Shown: positions 1-8,161 of the stretch, piece after piece | Position numbering within the stretch: position 1 is the first letter of the stretch | Layout of the letters: the number at the start of each line of letters is the position of its first letter | Source of the DNA: Natronomonas halophila | Lineage (GTDB): Archaea; Halobacteriota; Halobacteria; Halobacteriales; Haloarculaceae | Reading direction: 5' to 3' | DNA length: 64,000 nt | Assembly (NCBI RefSeq): GCF_013391085.1 | Contig: NZ_CP058334.1 | Location: 992,001 to 1,056,000, forward strand | Notes under the pieces: generated by a model | Database searches by the model: none | Seen by the model: only the letters and a program-made list of their open reading frames with translations | Told to the model about the DNA's origin: nothing | Translations under genes and position numbers: made by a program

Positions 1-465
1 AATCCCCTCCTCGAAGATGGTCGTCGCCTGCACCGGCATGCTCCCGGGAGTCTTCCCCCCGACGTCCATCAGGTTGCCCCACTGGCTGGAGAAGCCGACG
101 AGGTCGCCCTCGTAGAAGATGGGCCGCAGCAGCAACATGTCCGGCGTGTGGGAGACGGCGCCGGCACACATGTACGGGTCGTTGGTGGCGATGACGTCGC
201 CGTCCTCGAGGTCGTCCCAGTCGAACGGCGAGTTCTCGATTATCGTGTCGATGGCCGACCCGAACTGGCCCATGACCATTCGCCCGTGACGGTCGGCGAT
301 GAGCGGGAACTGGTCGGACTGTTCCCGGATGACCGGGCTGATGGCGGTCGTCTCGACGACACGGTCCATCTCGTCGCGGGTGTTGGCCAGCGTGCTCTCG
401 ATGATATCGAGCGTCGTCGCGTCGATATCGTGTTCGCCGACGAAATCCGGCGATTCAGCGCTCAT
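1..465 (-). CDS. hyuB: Hydantoinase B / 5-oxoprolinase beta subunit (N-terminal part, cut by window edge)
   Basis: The first 155 residues of a HyuB-type subunit, which with HyuA performs ATP-dependent hydrolysis of a hydantoin or 5-oxoproline ring; the exact substrate cannot be told from sequence. Visible family features are the N-terminal helix with RDEMDRVVETTAISP, then LIADRHGRMVMGQ and a NDPYMCAGAVSHTPD stretch typical of HyuB. Its ATG overlaps the hyuA stop by four bases (ATGA), so the two are translationally coupled. The C-terminal three quarters lie outside the window. Confidence 0.93.
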   Translation of the reverse strand, partial: MSAESPDFVGEHDIDATTLDIIESTLANTRDEMDRVVETTAISPVIREQSDQFPLIADRHGRMVMGQFGSAIDTIIENSPFDWDDLEDGDVIATNDPYMCAGAVSHTPDMLLLRPIFYEGDLVGFSSQWGNLMDVGGKTPGSMPVQATTIFEEGI

Positions 466-2525
466 CGGCCATCACCTCGCGTGATTTCGATGTTCGCATA
501 GCGGTCGATGGTCGCGGTGTGGTCCGGCTGAACGACGACCGTCGAGTCGTCGTCGATGACGATGGCCGGCCCCGCAATCTCGTTGCCCGGTCGCAGCTCG
601 GTTCGGTCGTAGATTGGCGTGTCATGGTAGCTGCCGTCGAAATACACCTCGTCGGTGTCCACCAACGCGTCGCTGGGGTCGGTACCTTCGAGGTCCGCCG
701 CTTCGATCGTGACGCCTTGCATCGTCCCCTTGCCGATGACCCGAAGGTTGGCGATCTCCAGCGGCGCATCGAGGGAGAAGCCGAACCGGCGGTCGTGGCG
801 ACTCTCGAAGTCGCCCTTGATTTCGGCGAGGCCCGTCTCGCTTCGCAGGTTGTCGATGTCGATAGGGATGGACATCTGGATGTCCTGTCGGAAGTAGCGA
901 CACTCCGCGAAGTACTCGAAGGCGTGGTTTTCCTCGTCGACGCCTTCGGAGTTCAGCCAGTCGGTCGCTTCCTCGCGCAGGGTCCGGAGTTCGTCGTAGA
1001 CATCGTCGCCGGTGACATCGTCGTCAGTCTGGAGGTAGGTTTCCGAGAACTCGTTTTGCACGTCGGAGGTGAGAAAGCCGAACGCCGACATGACGCCGGG
1101 GCCCGGCGGGATGACGAGCGGATACGAATCCATCACGTCCGCGAGCGCGTTGGCGTGCATCGGGCCCGCGCCGCCGAAGGCGACGAGACCGAAGTCGCGC
1201 GGGTCGTACCCTCGCTCGACGGATACCACACGGAGGGCACCGTGCATGTTCTCGTTGACGATATCGAGAATTGCCTGTGCGGCCTCCTCAATCGAACTGC
1301 CTCGCTCCTCGGCGATACCGGCGATGGCCTCGCGGGCCGCCTCATGGTCGAGGTCCATCTTCCCGCCCAGTTGAACACCCGATGGGATGCGACCGAGGAC
1401 GACGTTCGCATCGGTAACCGTCGGCTCCTCGCCACCCTGTCCGTAGCAGGCTGGACCGGGGTCGGCACCGCTGCTTTCCGGGCCAACCTGCAGCGATCCG
1501 CTCAACTGGACGCGAGCGACCGAACCGCCGCCCGCACCTACCGTGTTCACGTCGACCGACCGGGACTTGAACTCCCGATACCCGACCTTTGTTTGGCGCG
1601 TCGTCTCGGGCGTCCCGTCTTCGACCAGCGAGACGTCCGTCGACGTACCGCCCATGTCCAGCGTGAGTACATCGGGAACGCCCTTTTTCGCGGCGATAGC
1701 TGCGGCACCGACGACGCCGCCACTCGGGCCGGAGAGCGCGAGTTCGACCGGCTGACTCTTGGCGGCCTCCGAACTCATCAGTCCGCCGTCGGACCGAACG
1801 ACGTTCATTTTGGCCGTCGACCCGGCCTCGTCCAGCGACGCGTCGAGGTCGTCGAGATACTGAATGACCTTCGGGCGGGCGTAGTCGTTGATAACCGTCG
1901 TGAGCGTCCGTTCGTACTCGCCGTACTCCGGGACGATTTCCGAGGATATCGAAACGGGCAATTCAGAGGTTTCCTCTTCGACGATCTCCCGGACCCGTTC
2001 TTCATGTTCCGGATTGAGATACGAGTTGAGCAGGGCGACGGTCAACGACTCGACGCCTGCGTCCTCCAGTTCCCGAACGGCCTCGCGGACCTCCGTCTCG
2101 TCGAGCGGTTCCGTCTCCTCGCCATCCGGCGAATTAATCGTCCCCGAGATACCTCTCGTGTCGACGAGGTCCGCGAGCGGGTCGGGCTTCTCCATGTCCA
2201 TCCAGCCGTACAGCGGGCCGGGTGTCCAGGCACGCGCCAGATGCAGGACGTCCTCGTGGCCTTCGGTTGTGATAAGTCCGACTCGAGAGCCGGTCTCCTC
2301 GAGCAGCATGTTCGTTACGACCGTCGTCCCGTGAAAGAGGTGGTCCAGTTCCCCGACCGACGTACCGGCTTTCGTAGTCGCCTCCTCGATACCCTGTAAG
2401 ACGCCTTCAGAGGGGTTTTCCGGCGTTGATAGTACTTTGTCTATCGTGAGTTCATGCGTGGATTCGTCGAAGACGATGACGTCCGTAAAGGTGCCACCGA
2501 CGTCCACGCCGAGGTTGTGTGTCAT
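462..2525 (-). CDS. hyuA: Hydantoinase A / 5-oxoprolinase alpha subunit
   Basis: A 687-residue HyuA-type ATPase subunit of the ASKHA (actin/hexokinase) fold. The N terminus has the phosphate-binding motif GVDVGGTFTDV (residues 6-16). Later come the typical HyuA segments SGPSGGVVGA, LDMGGTSTDVSLV (second phosphate loop), GAGGGSVA, and GAGPMHA near residue 450. Length fits the family (about 680-700). It is the first gene of a coupled hyuA-hyuB unit and diverges from a Bat-type regulator at 2716; the shared spacer holds a perfect 16-base palindrome that could be an operator. The physiological substrate (hydantoin, N-methylhydantoin or oxoproline) is not determined. Confidence 0.95.
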   Translation of the reverse strand: MTHNLGVDVGGTFTDVIVFDESTHELTIDKVLSTPENPSEGVLQGIEEATTKAGTSVGELDHLFHGTTVVTNMLLEETGSRVGLITTEGHEDVLHLARAWTPGPLYGWMDMEKPDPLADLVDTRGISGTINSPDGEETEPLDETEVREAVRELEDAGVESLTVALLNSYLNPEHEERVREIVEEETSELPVSISSEIVPEYGEYERTLTTVINDYARPKVIQYLDDLDASLDEAGSTAKMNVVRSDGGLMSSEAAKSQPVELALSGPSGGVVGAAAIAAKKGVPDVLTLDMGGTSTDVSLVEDGTPETTRQTKVGYREFKSRSVDVNTVGAGGGSVARVQLSGSLQVGPESSGADPGPACYGQGGEEPTVTDANVVLGRIPSGVQLGGKMDLDHEAAREAIAGIAEERGSSIEEAAQAILDIVNENMHGALRVVSVERGYDPRDFGLVAFGGAGPMHANALADVMDSYPLVIPPGPGVMSAFGFLTSDVQNEFSETYLQTDDDVTGDDVYDELRTLREEATDWLNSEGVDEENHAFEYFAECRYFRQDIQMSIPIDIDNLRSETGLAEIKGDFESRHDRRFGFSLDAPLEIANLRVIGKGTMQGVTIEAADLEGTDPSDALVDTDEVYFDGSYHDTPIYDRTELRPGNEIAGPAIVIDDDSTVVVQPDHTATIDRYANIEITRGDGR

Positions 2526-2572
2526 TTGGTATCGTACACTTGGGATACAGTCGTTCGGAGGGTAAGAATTCT

Positions 2573-2588
2573 CCCAACAGCTGTTGGG
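2573..2588. promoter_or_regulatory. Perfect 16-base palindrome in the hyuA/regulator spacer (candidate operator)
   Basis: CCCAACAGCTGTTGGG is a perfect inverted repeat without a spacer. It ends two bases before the TATA-like stretch TTTTTATA (2591-2598) that faces the regulator gene, so it occupies the BRE/upstream activator position. It also lies about 50 bases upstream of hyuA. Position and symmetry suggest a dimeric regulator binding site; the regulator is inferred. Confidence 0.5.
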
Positions 2589-2590
2589 TC

Positions 2591-2598
2591 TTTTTATA
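2591..2598 (+). promoter_or_regulatory. TATA box for the divergent Bat-type regulator
   Basis: TTTTTATA in an AT-rich patch. The start of transcription would fall near 2620, close to an in-frame ATG at 2623, or would give a leader of about 95 bases to the preferred ATG at 2716. Confidence 0.5.
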
Positions 2599-2715
2599 CT
2601 ATATCCGAGTCATCGCTCGCTAATGCTCGGCCGGGAGGATGATGAAACGTTCGAAATATGGCATAATGCACGACCATTTATCGTCGTCGGGCGCGGATAC
2701 TCCGGGAACCCCGAG

Positions 2716-3387
2716 ATGTTCACCGCGACGATTCACTTCACGCAACACCGGGAATGCATCCTCCAGCGACTTACGGCGGATACCGACACGCCGCTGCCGA
2801 TCGAGATCGAAGAGGTCAGAGACGGGTCGGTGACGTTCGTCATCCGGGCGGGCGACCACGCCGAGCGGTTCCACCGGGAACTCGACGCCGCCGAGCAGGT
2901 CGAACACGTCGACAGGCTCGATTCCGACAACCTCCTCGTGACGAAGCCGTCGTGTGGCGCGTATTCAGCGATTTACCGGAACCACGGGACGCTACGGCGT
3001 TCGAACACGGTCCACGGCCAACAGCGGGAATACAACGTGTTGGTGTTTCGTCGGGACGACCTCAAGGACATCATCGACGACCTCGAAGCGTTCGGAACCG
3101 TCACGCTCGGGAAACTCGAACAGTTCAGCGCCACCTCCGAATCCCCGCTGACCGAACGCCAGCAGGAAGTCGCCGGGGAGGCACTCGCCCGTGGCTACTA
3201 CGAGTGGCCTCGGAAGATCAACAACGAAGAACTCGCTGAGGCGCTCGAGATCAGTCGAGCAACGTTGCACGAACACCTCCGAAAGGCCGAACGAAAACTC
3301 CTGTCGGCGGCGCTCGACGACGAAGCAAACCGTACGGATGGCCTCCGGGCCGAACACGGACCGCCCGCGAAACCGAACAGATGGTAG
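2716..3387 (+). CDS. Bat-type (HTH_10) transcriptional regulator
   Basis: A 223-residue haloarchaeal regulator of the bacterio-opsin-activator family. The N-terminal about 150 residues form the beta-rich sensor-like half (begins MFTATIHFTQH). The C-terminal part is the HTH_10 domain: LTERQQEVAGEALARGYYEWP followed by NEELAEALEISRATLHEHLRKAERK. I chose the ATG at 2716 because family members start directly at the first beta-strand and the upstream in-frame stretch (ATG at 2623) has lower GC at third positions. The TATA box at 2591 would however suit leaderless initiation at 2623. It diverges from hyuA and is a plausible controller of it (inference). Confidence 0.8.
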   Translation: MFTATIHFTQHRECILQRLTADTDTPLPIEIEEVRDGSVTFVIRAGDHAERFHRELDAAEQVEHVDRLDSDNLLVTKPSCGAYSAIYRNHGTLRRSNTVHGQQREYNVLVFRRDDLKDIIDDLEAFGTVTLGKLEQFSATSESPLTERQQEVAGEALARGYYEWPRKINNEELAEALEISRATLHEHLRKAERKLLSAALDDEANRTDGLRAEHGPPAKPNRW

Positions 3388-4530
3388 TTACAGTCCCAGT
3401 TCCCGCCCTAACACGAGATGCTGAATCTCGCTGGTCCCCTCGCCGATTTCCATGAGTTTCGCGTCCCGGTAGAAGCGTTGCGGTGCGAAATCAGTCGTGT
3501 AGCCGTAGCCGCCGAGCACCTGCACGGCGTCCTCGGCGACTTCCCGTGAAATCTCGGAGGCGTCGAGTTTGGCCAGCGAGGAGATGCGGGTCACGTCCTC
3601 GCCGTTGTCGTATTTGACCGCAGCCTTGTGGGTAAGCAACCGCGCGCGCTCGATTTTCCGGTCCATCGAGACGATCATGTCGCGGACCGCGTCGAACTTG
3701 GAGATTGGCTGGTCGAACTGCTCACGCTCGGTGGCGTACTCACGGGCAGCCTCGAAGGCGCCCTGACCGAGGCCCGTCGAGAGCGCGGCAATCGAGATGC
3801 GGCCGCCGTCCAGCGTCTTCTTGGTCTGGTCCCAGCCGTCGCCTTCCTCGCCGAGCAGGCGGTCCTCGGGGACCCGGACGTCATCGAGTTGGATTTCGCA
3901 GGTCGGCGAGGCGTTGAGGCCCATCTTGTCCCAGACGGTGGTGACCTCGAAGCCATCGTCCTCATCGGGGTCGACGATGAACGTCGAGATGCCGTCGTAG
4001 CCGGCGTCGGGGTCGGTGACTGCCTTCACGAGGACCGAGCCAGCGACGTTGGCGTTGGTGATGAACTGCTTGGTGCCGTTGAGGACGTACTCGTCGCCGT
4101 CTTTCTCGGCCATCGTGTCCATATCGGAGGCGTCCGACCCGGATTCGGGTTCGGTCAGCGCCCACGAACCGAGGTATTCGCCCTCGGCGAGCGGCTTGGC
4201 CCAGCGTTCCTTCTGTTCCTCGGTGCCGAACTTGATAATCGGCATCGTCGCCAGCGAGGTGTGGGCGACATACGAGAGGCCGACCGACCCCGAGACGCGG
4301 CCGAGTTCCTCGGCGACGAGCGCGTACATGAGGTAGTCGCCGCCGGCGCCGCCGTACTCCTCGGGGACGGGCACGCCCATCAAATCGAGGTCGGCCAATT
4401 CCTCGAAGATTTCCTCGGGGAACCGGTGTTCGTCCTCGATGTCCTGAGCGATGGGTTCGATTTCCGTCTCACAGAAATCCCGGACGACCTCACGGGTCAT
4501 CTCGTGTTCGTCGGGGAGCGTGAAGTCCAT
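3388..4530 (-). CDS. Acyl-CoA dehydrogenase
   Basis: A 380-residue FAD-dependent acyl-CoA dehydrogenase of fatty-acid or branched-chain catabolism. Seen: MDFTLPDEHEMTREVVRDF start; GSWALTEPESGSD (flavin-binding signature); the substrate loop GLNASPTCEIQLDDVRVP; C-terminal VQVLGGYGYTTDFAPQRFYRDAK; and IGEGTSEIQHLVLGREL, which carries the region of the catalytic Glu (YxGTxEIQ-like). An ATG further upstream is possible, but the family start is at 4530, which lies 30 bases after a TATTTT-type box. Acyl chain preference is unknown. Confidence 0.95.
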   Translation of the reverse strand: MDFTLPDEHEMTREVVRDFCETEIEPIAQDIEDEHRFPEEIFEELADLDLMGVPVPEEYGGAGGDYLMYALVAEELGRVSGSVGLSYVAHTSLATMPIIKFGTEEQKERWAKPLAEGEYLGSWALTEPESGSDASDMDTMAEKDGDEYVLNGTKQFITNANVAGSVLVKAVTDPDAGYDGISTFIVDPDEDDGFEVTTVWDKMGLNASPTCEIQLDDVRVPEDRLLGEEGDGWDQTKKTLDGGRISIAALSTGLGQGAFEAAREYATEREQFDQPISKFDAVRDMIVSMDRKIERARLLTHKAAVKYDNGEDVTRISSLAKLDASEISREVAEDAVQVLGGYGYTTDFAPQRFYRDAKLMEIGEGTSEIQHLVLGRELGL

Positions 4531-4550
4531 GCGGGACACCTTCGACGGCG

Positions 4551-4560
4551 ACAAAATAAA
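4551..4560 (-). promoter_or_regulatory. TATA box of the acyl-CoA dehydrogenase gene
   Basis: On the minus strand TTTATTTTGT begins 30 bases before the ATG at 4530, the spacing expected for a leaderless haloarchaeal transcript. It supports the short start of the gene. Confidence 0.6.
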
Positions 4561-4604
4561 CGTGCCGGCACGACTTACCACGCGTTTATAATTTCTTCAC
4601 GCAG

Positions 4605-4610
4605 TTTAAG
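4605..4610 (+). promoter_or_regulatory. TATA box of the kinase gene
   Basis: TTTAAG starts 31 bases before the ATG at 4636, consistent with leaderless transcription. A second AT-rich box, TTTATAAT, lies at 4585-4592. Confidence 0.6.
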
Positions 4611-4635
4611 TCCCGAGGCGGCCTACCGAAAACGA

Positions 4636-5445
4636 ATGGCGTTCCGACGCGTCCTCCGAGCGAGCGTGCCCCAGTCCCGACTCCGGGCGGTGGGCGAGGA
4701 GGTCGCGAAACGCTACGGCGAACCGCTGGACTCCATCGAATCGCTGGAAGCCGACAACTGGCTGTCGGTGCCGTGTGTCGTCAACGAACGCTGGTTCGTG
4801 AAGGTCATCGCCGACCAGCACACGCTGGTTCACGGCCTGCTGACGACGGGCCGCAACCTCGGCGCCTTCTCCTCCGGAACCGAGGGCTTTTTCGAACACT
4901 TCTCGACGCCCGTCGAGATGGCCGAACACGAACTCGAATCGACCCGCCGAATGCGCGAGTTGGGCGTCAACGCCCCCGAACCGCTCGAAGCCTTCGAACA
5001 CGACGGCCTCGGCGTGCTCGTCCTCGAATACCTGCCCTCCTTCCGTACGCTCGATGCGGTGTCCTCCGAGGAACTCTCCGACCTCGTCGACGGCCTCTTC
5101 GGGAACCTCTCGCGGATGCACGAGGCCGGCATCGCCCACGGCGATTTGCGGGCTGAAAACGTCCTCGTCGCGCCGAAAGACGGCGACCCGACCCTCTATT
5201 TCATCGACGCGACGCGGGTCAACGACGACGCCATCGAGGACGCGCGGGCCTACGACCTCGCGTGTGCGCTGGCCTCGCTGGCACCGCTTTTGGGGCCGGC
5301 CGACGCCGTGTCGGCGGCCGCCGACCACTACTCGGCCGAGGACCTGCTGTCGGCGCGGGAGTTCCTCGATTTCGTCAATCTCCGGCCGGACCACGATTTC
5401 GACGCGGCGCAGGTCAAAGGCGAAATCGAGAAATTCGCCGCGTAA
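4636..5445 (+). CDS. Small RIO/Bud32-like protein kinase
   Basis: A 269-residue kinase-fold protein. Seen: a candidate ATP-binding Lys at WFVKVI (residue 56), a helix-C Glu candidate near 98-101, the catalytic loop HGDLRAEN (Asp170, Asn175), and a metal-binding IDA (Asp191) replacing DFG. Such reduced kinases occur in the RIO, Bud32 and LPS-kinase groups. It is a separate gene from the Bud32 domain fused to Kae1 at 47209, so it is not the KEOPS kinase. The NYN-domain gene follows 48 bases downstream on the same strand. Substrate is unknown; phosphorylation of a small molecule is also possible. Confidence 0.8.
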   Translation: MAFRRVLRASVPQSRLRAVGEEVAKRYGEPLDSIESLEADNWLSVPCVVNERWFVKVIADQHTLVHGLLTTGRNLGAFSSGTEGFFEHFSTPVEMAEHELESTRRMRELGVNAPEPLEAFEHDGLGVLVLEYLPSFRTLDAVSSEELSDLVDGLFGNLSRMHEAGIAHGDLRAENVLVAPKDGDPTLYFIDATRVNDDAIEDARAYDLACALASLAPLLGPADAVSAAADHYSAEDLLSAREFLDFVNLRPDHDFDAAQVKGEIEKFAA

Positions 5446-5493
5446 CCGGGGCCGATACGAAGGCATTTCCGGGAGGCCGAACCACATTCGACT

Positions 5494-5991
5494 ATGCCGC
5501 CGATTCACGAGAGCCAGCGAGTGGCCGTACTCGCAGACTCGCAGAACCTCTATCACACCGCCCACACCCTCTATTCGCAGAACCTGGATTACACCGCGCT
5601 GCTCGATGACGCCGTCGCCGACCGCGAACTCGTGCGTGCCATCGCCTACGTCATTCGCGCGGATTCGCCCTCGGAGGAGGACTTCTTCGAAGCCCTCCGC
5701 GATATCGGCTTCGAGACGAAAATCAAGGACATCAAGACCTTCGCCGACGGCAGCCAGAAGGCCAACTGGGACCTCGGAATGACGCTGGACGCCGTGACGC
5801 TGGCGCCCAAAATCGACACGTTCGTCCTCTTCAGCGGCGACGGCGATTTCGCCCGCCTCTGTACCCACCTCCGACACGAGGGCGTCCGCACCGAGGTGAT
5901 GGGCTTCCGCTCTTCGACCGCCGAGGAGCTAATCGAGGCCGCCGACTCCTTCGTCGATTTGAGCGAAAACGAGGACCGCTACCTGCTGTAA
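5494..5991 (+). CDS. NYN-domain (PIN-like, LabA/DUF88) putative ribonuclease
   Basis: A 165-residue protein filling a single NYN domain. The acidic metal-binding residues of the fold are visible: Asp15 in VLADSQNLY, Asp93 and Asp99 in NWDLGMTLDA, and Asp116/Asp118 in LFSGDGDFA. Later GVRTEVMGFRSSTAEELIEAADSFVDL matches the last strand and helix. NYN proteins are predicted metal-dependent RNases; the target RNA is unknown. It follows the small kinase gene closely and may be co-transcribed. Confidence 0.85.
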   Translation: MPPIHESQRVAVLADSQNLYHTAHTLYSQNLDYTALLDDAVADRELVRAIAYVIRADSPSEEDFFEALRDIGFETKIKDIKTFADGSQKANWDLGMTLDAVTLAPKIDTFVLFSGDGDFARLCTHLRHEGVRTEVMGFRSSTAEELIEAADSFVDLSENEDRYLL

Positions 5992-6039
5992 GCAGGGCCA
6001 GTCACGTCGTAAGGACGGCAAGTGGGGCAACGAGTGGAC

Positions 6040-6273
6040 TCACTCCTCGCGCCGTTCGATGGACTGAACCGGCGTGTGCTCGGGGAGGTCGACCACGAGT
6101 TCGGTAAACGCCGCGGCCGTCTCGATGTCACCGGCGTCGCTGTGGGCGGCCGCCACCTCGGAGACGACCTGCTCGATGGCCGCCTCCCACTCGCCGTCGT
6201 AGTTGACCGACAAATCAGCCGATATCGTGCCGTGGGAACCGTTCGCGTCTCGAAACGCGAGGAACACGTACAC
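6040..6273 (-). CDS. Small hypothetical protein (77 aa)
   Basis: An acidic 77-residue protein not recognised as a named family. It begins with a strand-like YVFLAFRDANG and continues with SADLSVNYDGEWEAAIEQVVSEV, suggesting a small alpha/beta fold. The start is a GTG, and CTATAAT on the minus strand (6292-6299) is 20-25 bases upstream, supporting a leaderless transcript. It lies tail-to-tail with the NYN gene and downstream of the M20 hydrolase. Confidence 0.6.
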   Translation of the reverse strand: MYVFLAFRDANGSHGTISADLSVNYDGEWEAAIEQVVSEVAAAHSDAGDIETAAAFTELVVDLPEHTPVQSIERREE

Positions 6274-6307
6274 CCCGTTCTCAATCCGTCCTGATTATAG
6301 CAACGGA

Positions 6308-7597
6308 TTAGCTATCGCCGTTCGACGACGGCGACTCTCGACTGGTCGCCTCGATAGCCTCGCTCAGCACGTCGACGCCGATTTCCAGTGAGTCCTCGTC
6401 GACGTCGAAGGTCTCGGTGTGATGGCCACCGGGGTGGTCCGTCCCGATGCCGACGTAGGTCGCGAGACCGCCGTTGTCCTGAACGTACTGCATGAGGAAA
6501 GTGGCGTCCTCGCTGCCGCCCAACTCGCCGCGGCGGGTCGGTTGGCGGACGTCCGGATGGGACTCGGAGATGCCGTGGACGATATCGACCAGTTCCTCGT
6601 CGCTTTCCGCGGAGGGGGCCTCGCCTTCGATTTTGATGTCGCATTCACAGTCGTGGGACAGCGCCGCGCCCTCGAAGACCTTCTCCGCGCGGTCGAAGGT
6701 GTAATCGCGGATTTCGGTCGTCTCGCCGCGGACTTCGCCGTGGACGAACGCCTCCTCGGGGATGATGTTCGTTGCCGTGCCGCCGCCGACCCGGCCGGCG
6801 TTGACGCGGGAGGCGCCGTCGCTGTGTCGCGGGATACCGTAGAGGTTCTGGACGGCGGTTGCCATCGCCTGCACGGCGTTGCGACCCTCCTCCGGGCGTG
6901 CGCCCGCATGGCCCGGCGCGCCGGTGAAGGTGGTGTAGAACTGCGTTACCGCGAGGATGCCGCCGACGCCGGCGACGACTTCGCCGGTCGGGAAGTCGAG
7001 GCCGACGTGAATCGCATAGAGGTAGTCCACGTCGTCGAGGTGGCCGGATTCGGCCATCGGCTTGCCGCCGCCGATGACCTCCTCGGCCGGCTGGAAGAAG
7101 ACTTTCAGCGTCCCCGCAAAGTCGCTGTCCTTGATTGCCTCGATGACGCCGAGACCGATGGTCGCGTGGGCGTCGTGGCCGCAGGCGTGCATCGCGCCCG
7201 TCTCCGAGCGGAAGCCCTCGCGGGCGGGGTCGTGGGATTCCTCGGTTGATTCCTCCCGCGGGAGGCCGTCGATATCGACCCGGAGGCCGACCGTCGGGCC
7301 CTCGCCCTGTTCGATGACGGCGACGGCGCCGGTCCAGCCGCCGTCCATCTTCTCGACCAGTTCGGGGTCGGCGCCCGCCTCGCGAGCGCGGTCCATCCAC
7401 GGGCCGAGTTCCTCGTCGTCGGGCACCGAGAGCCGCTGGTCGGCCAGCGCGTCCCGACCGACGTAGAGGTCGTCGACGCCGATGGATTCCAGTTCCTCGA
7501 CGATGCGTGCGGTCGTCCAGAACTCCTTCCAGGCGGGTTCGGGATGGCGATGTAACTCCCGACGCAGTTCGACCAGTCGGTCACGTCGCGTGCTCAT
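6308..7597 (-). CDS. M20 family amidohydrolase, AbgA-like
   Basis: A 429-residue zinc peptidase/amidohydrolase. Seen: RRELHRHPEPAWKEFWT at the start, the metal-binding stretch MHACGHDAHATIG, FFQPAEEVIGGG with the catalytic Glu pair, the dimerisation-domain GAPGHAGARPEEGRNA, and C-terminal HHTETFDVDE with the last metal ligand. An insertion after GRDALADQR resembles aminobenzoyl-glutamate utilisation protein A (about 436 residues) more than simple acyl-amino-acid hydrolases. Substrate remains uncertain. I chose ATG 7597 because MSTRRDRLVELRRELHRHP is the family start and a TATATAT box lies 24-30 bases upstream. Confidence 0.9.
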   Translation of the reverse strand: MSTRRDRLVELRRELHRHPEPAWKEFWTTARIVEELESIGVDDLYVGRDALADQRLSVPDDEELGPWMDRAREAGADPELVEKMDGGWTGAVAVIEQGEGPTVGLRVDIDGLPREESTEESHDPAREGFRSETGAMHACGHDAHATIGLGVIEAIKDSDFAGTLKVFFQPAEEVIGGGKPMAESGHLDDVDYLYAIHVGLDFPTGEVVAGVGGILAVTQFYTTFTGAPGHAGARPEEGRNAVQAMATAVQNLYGIPRHSDGASRVNAGRVGGGTATNIIPEEAFVHGEVRGETTEIRDYTFDRAEKVFEGAALSHDCECDIKIEGEAPSAESDEELVDIVHGISESHPDVRQPTRRGELGGSEDATFLMQYVQDNGGLATYVGIGTDHPGGHHTETFDVDEDSLEIGVDVLSEAIEATSRESPSSNGDS

Positions 7598-7620
7598 ACG
7601 TTGGCCGAAGCACGCCCCGA

Positions 7621-7627
7621 ATATATA
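7621..7627 (-). promoter_or_regulatory. TATA box of the M20 hydrolase gene
   Basis: The alternating stretch ATATATA ends 30 bases before the ATG at 7597 on the minus strand and fits a leaderless start. Confidence 0.6.
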
Positions 7628-7684
7628 CTGTCGGTGCTCGGCCGACGACGACACGCTCTTTGAGGCGCGGCGGCTACGCGCCGT

Positions 7685-8161
7685 ATGGACGTTTCACGAC
7701 GGCGCCTGCTCGCCGGTCTCGGGGGCGCGTCCGCCGTCGCGCTTGCGGGATGTACCGGCGGGTCGCCGGGGCGAACCTCGACGGCCGTCTTCGTCACGAA
7801 CGAACGCGACGAGGAGACGCGGGTAACGCTGCGGATATACCGGCTCCCGCCGGGCGCGGCCAGTACTGAAACGGCCAGCACCGAAACGGACGGTACTGAA
7901 ACCGCCGGTACGGAGACCACCACGCAAACGGCCAGTCCGGGCCCCGACGACCTCGAACAGGTGTATTTCGAGCGGGCGACACTCGCGCCCGACGGCGGGT
8001 TCGCCGTCGCCGGTGAGAACGTGCCGAACGCGGACCTGCGGCTTCGGGTCGTGACGACGAACGGTCCCGAAGGAAGTTACGACTGGGACCGTATCGACGA
8101 ACTCTCGTCGATAGATATCCGAATCGAGGCGTCGGGCGTGCAGTTCGTGGAACTGGACTAG
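7685..8161 (+). CDS. Tat-exported lipoprotein with Thr-Glu repeat linker
   Basis: A 158-residue secreted protein. The N terminus MDVSRRRLLAGLGG has a twin-arginine motif, and ALAGC at residues 19-23 is a lipobox, so Cys23 would be lipid-anchored. Residues about 58-82 are a low-complexity linker of repeated (S/G)TET units, visible in DNA as imperfect 15-base tandem repeats. The rest is a small beta-rich domain (VFVTNERDEETRVTLRIY; LRLRVVTTNG) of unknown function. Its stop codon overlaps that of the convergent uS10-like gene by three bases. Confidence 0.8.
   Translation: MDVSRRRLLAGLGGASAVALAGCTGGSPGRTSTAVFVTNERDEETRVTLRIYRLPPGAASTETASTETDGTETAGTETTTQTASPGPDDLEQVYFERATLAPDGGFAVAGENVPNADLRLRVVTTNGPEGSYDWDRIDELSSIDIRIEASGVQFVELD

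Noticed and set aside
519-2399. Long open frame on the plus strand (626 codons) opposite hyuA
   Set aside because: It is the antisense shadow of a well-conserved hyuA; GC-rich haloarchaeal DNA gives long antisense frames. Its product is Arg/Val rich with no motif.
3628-4635. In-frame N-terminal extension of the kinase over the acyl-CoA dehydrogenase region
   Set aside because: Antisense to the dehydrogenase. The TATA box and family start support ATG 4636.
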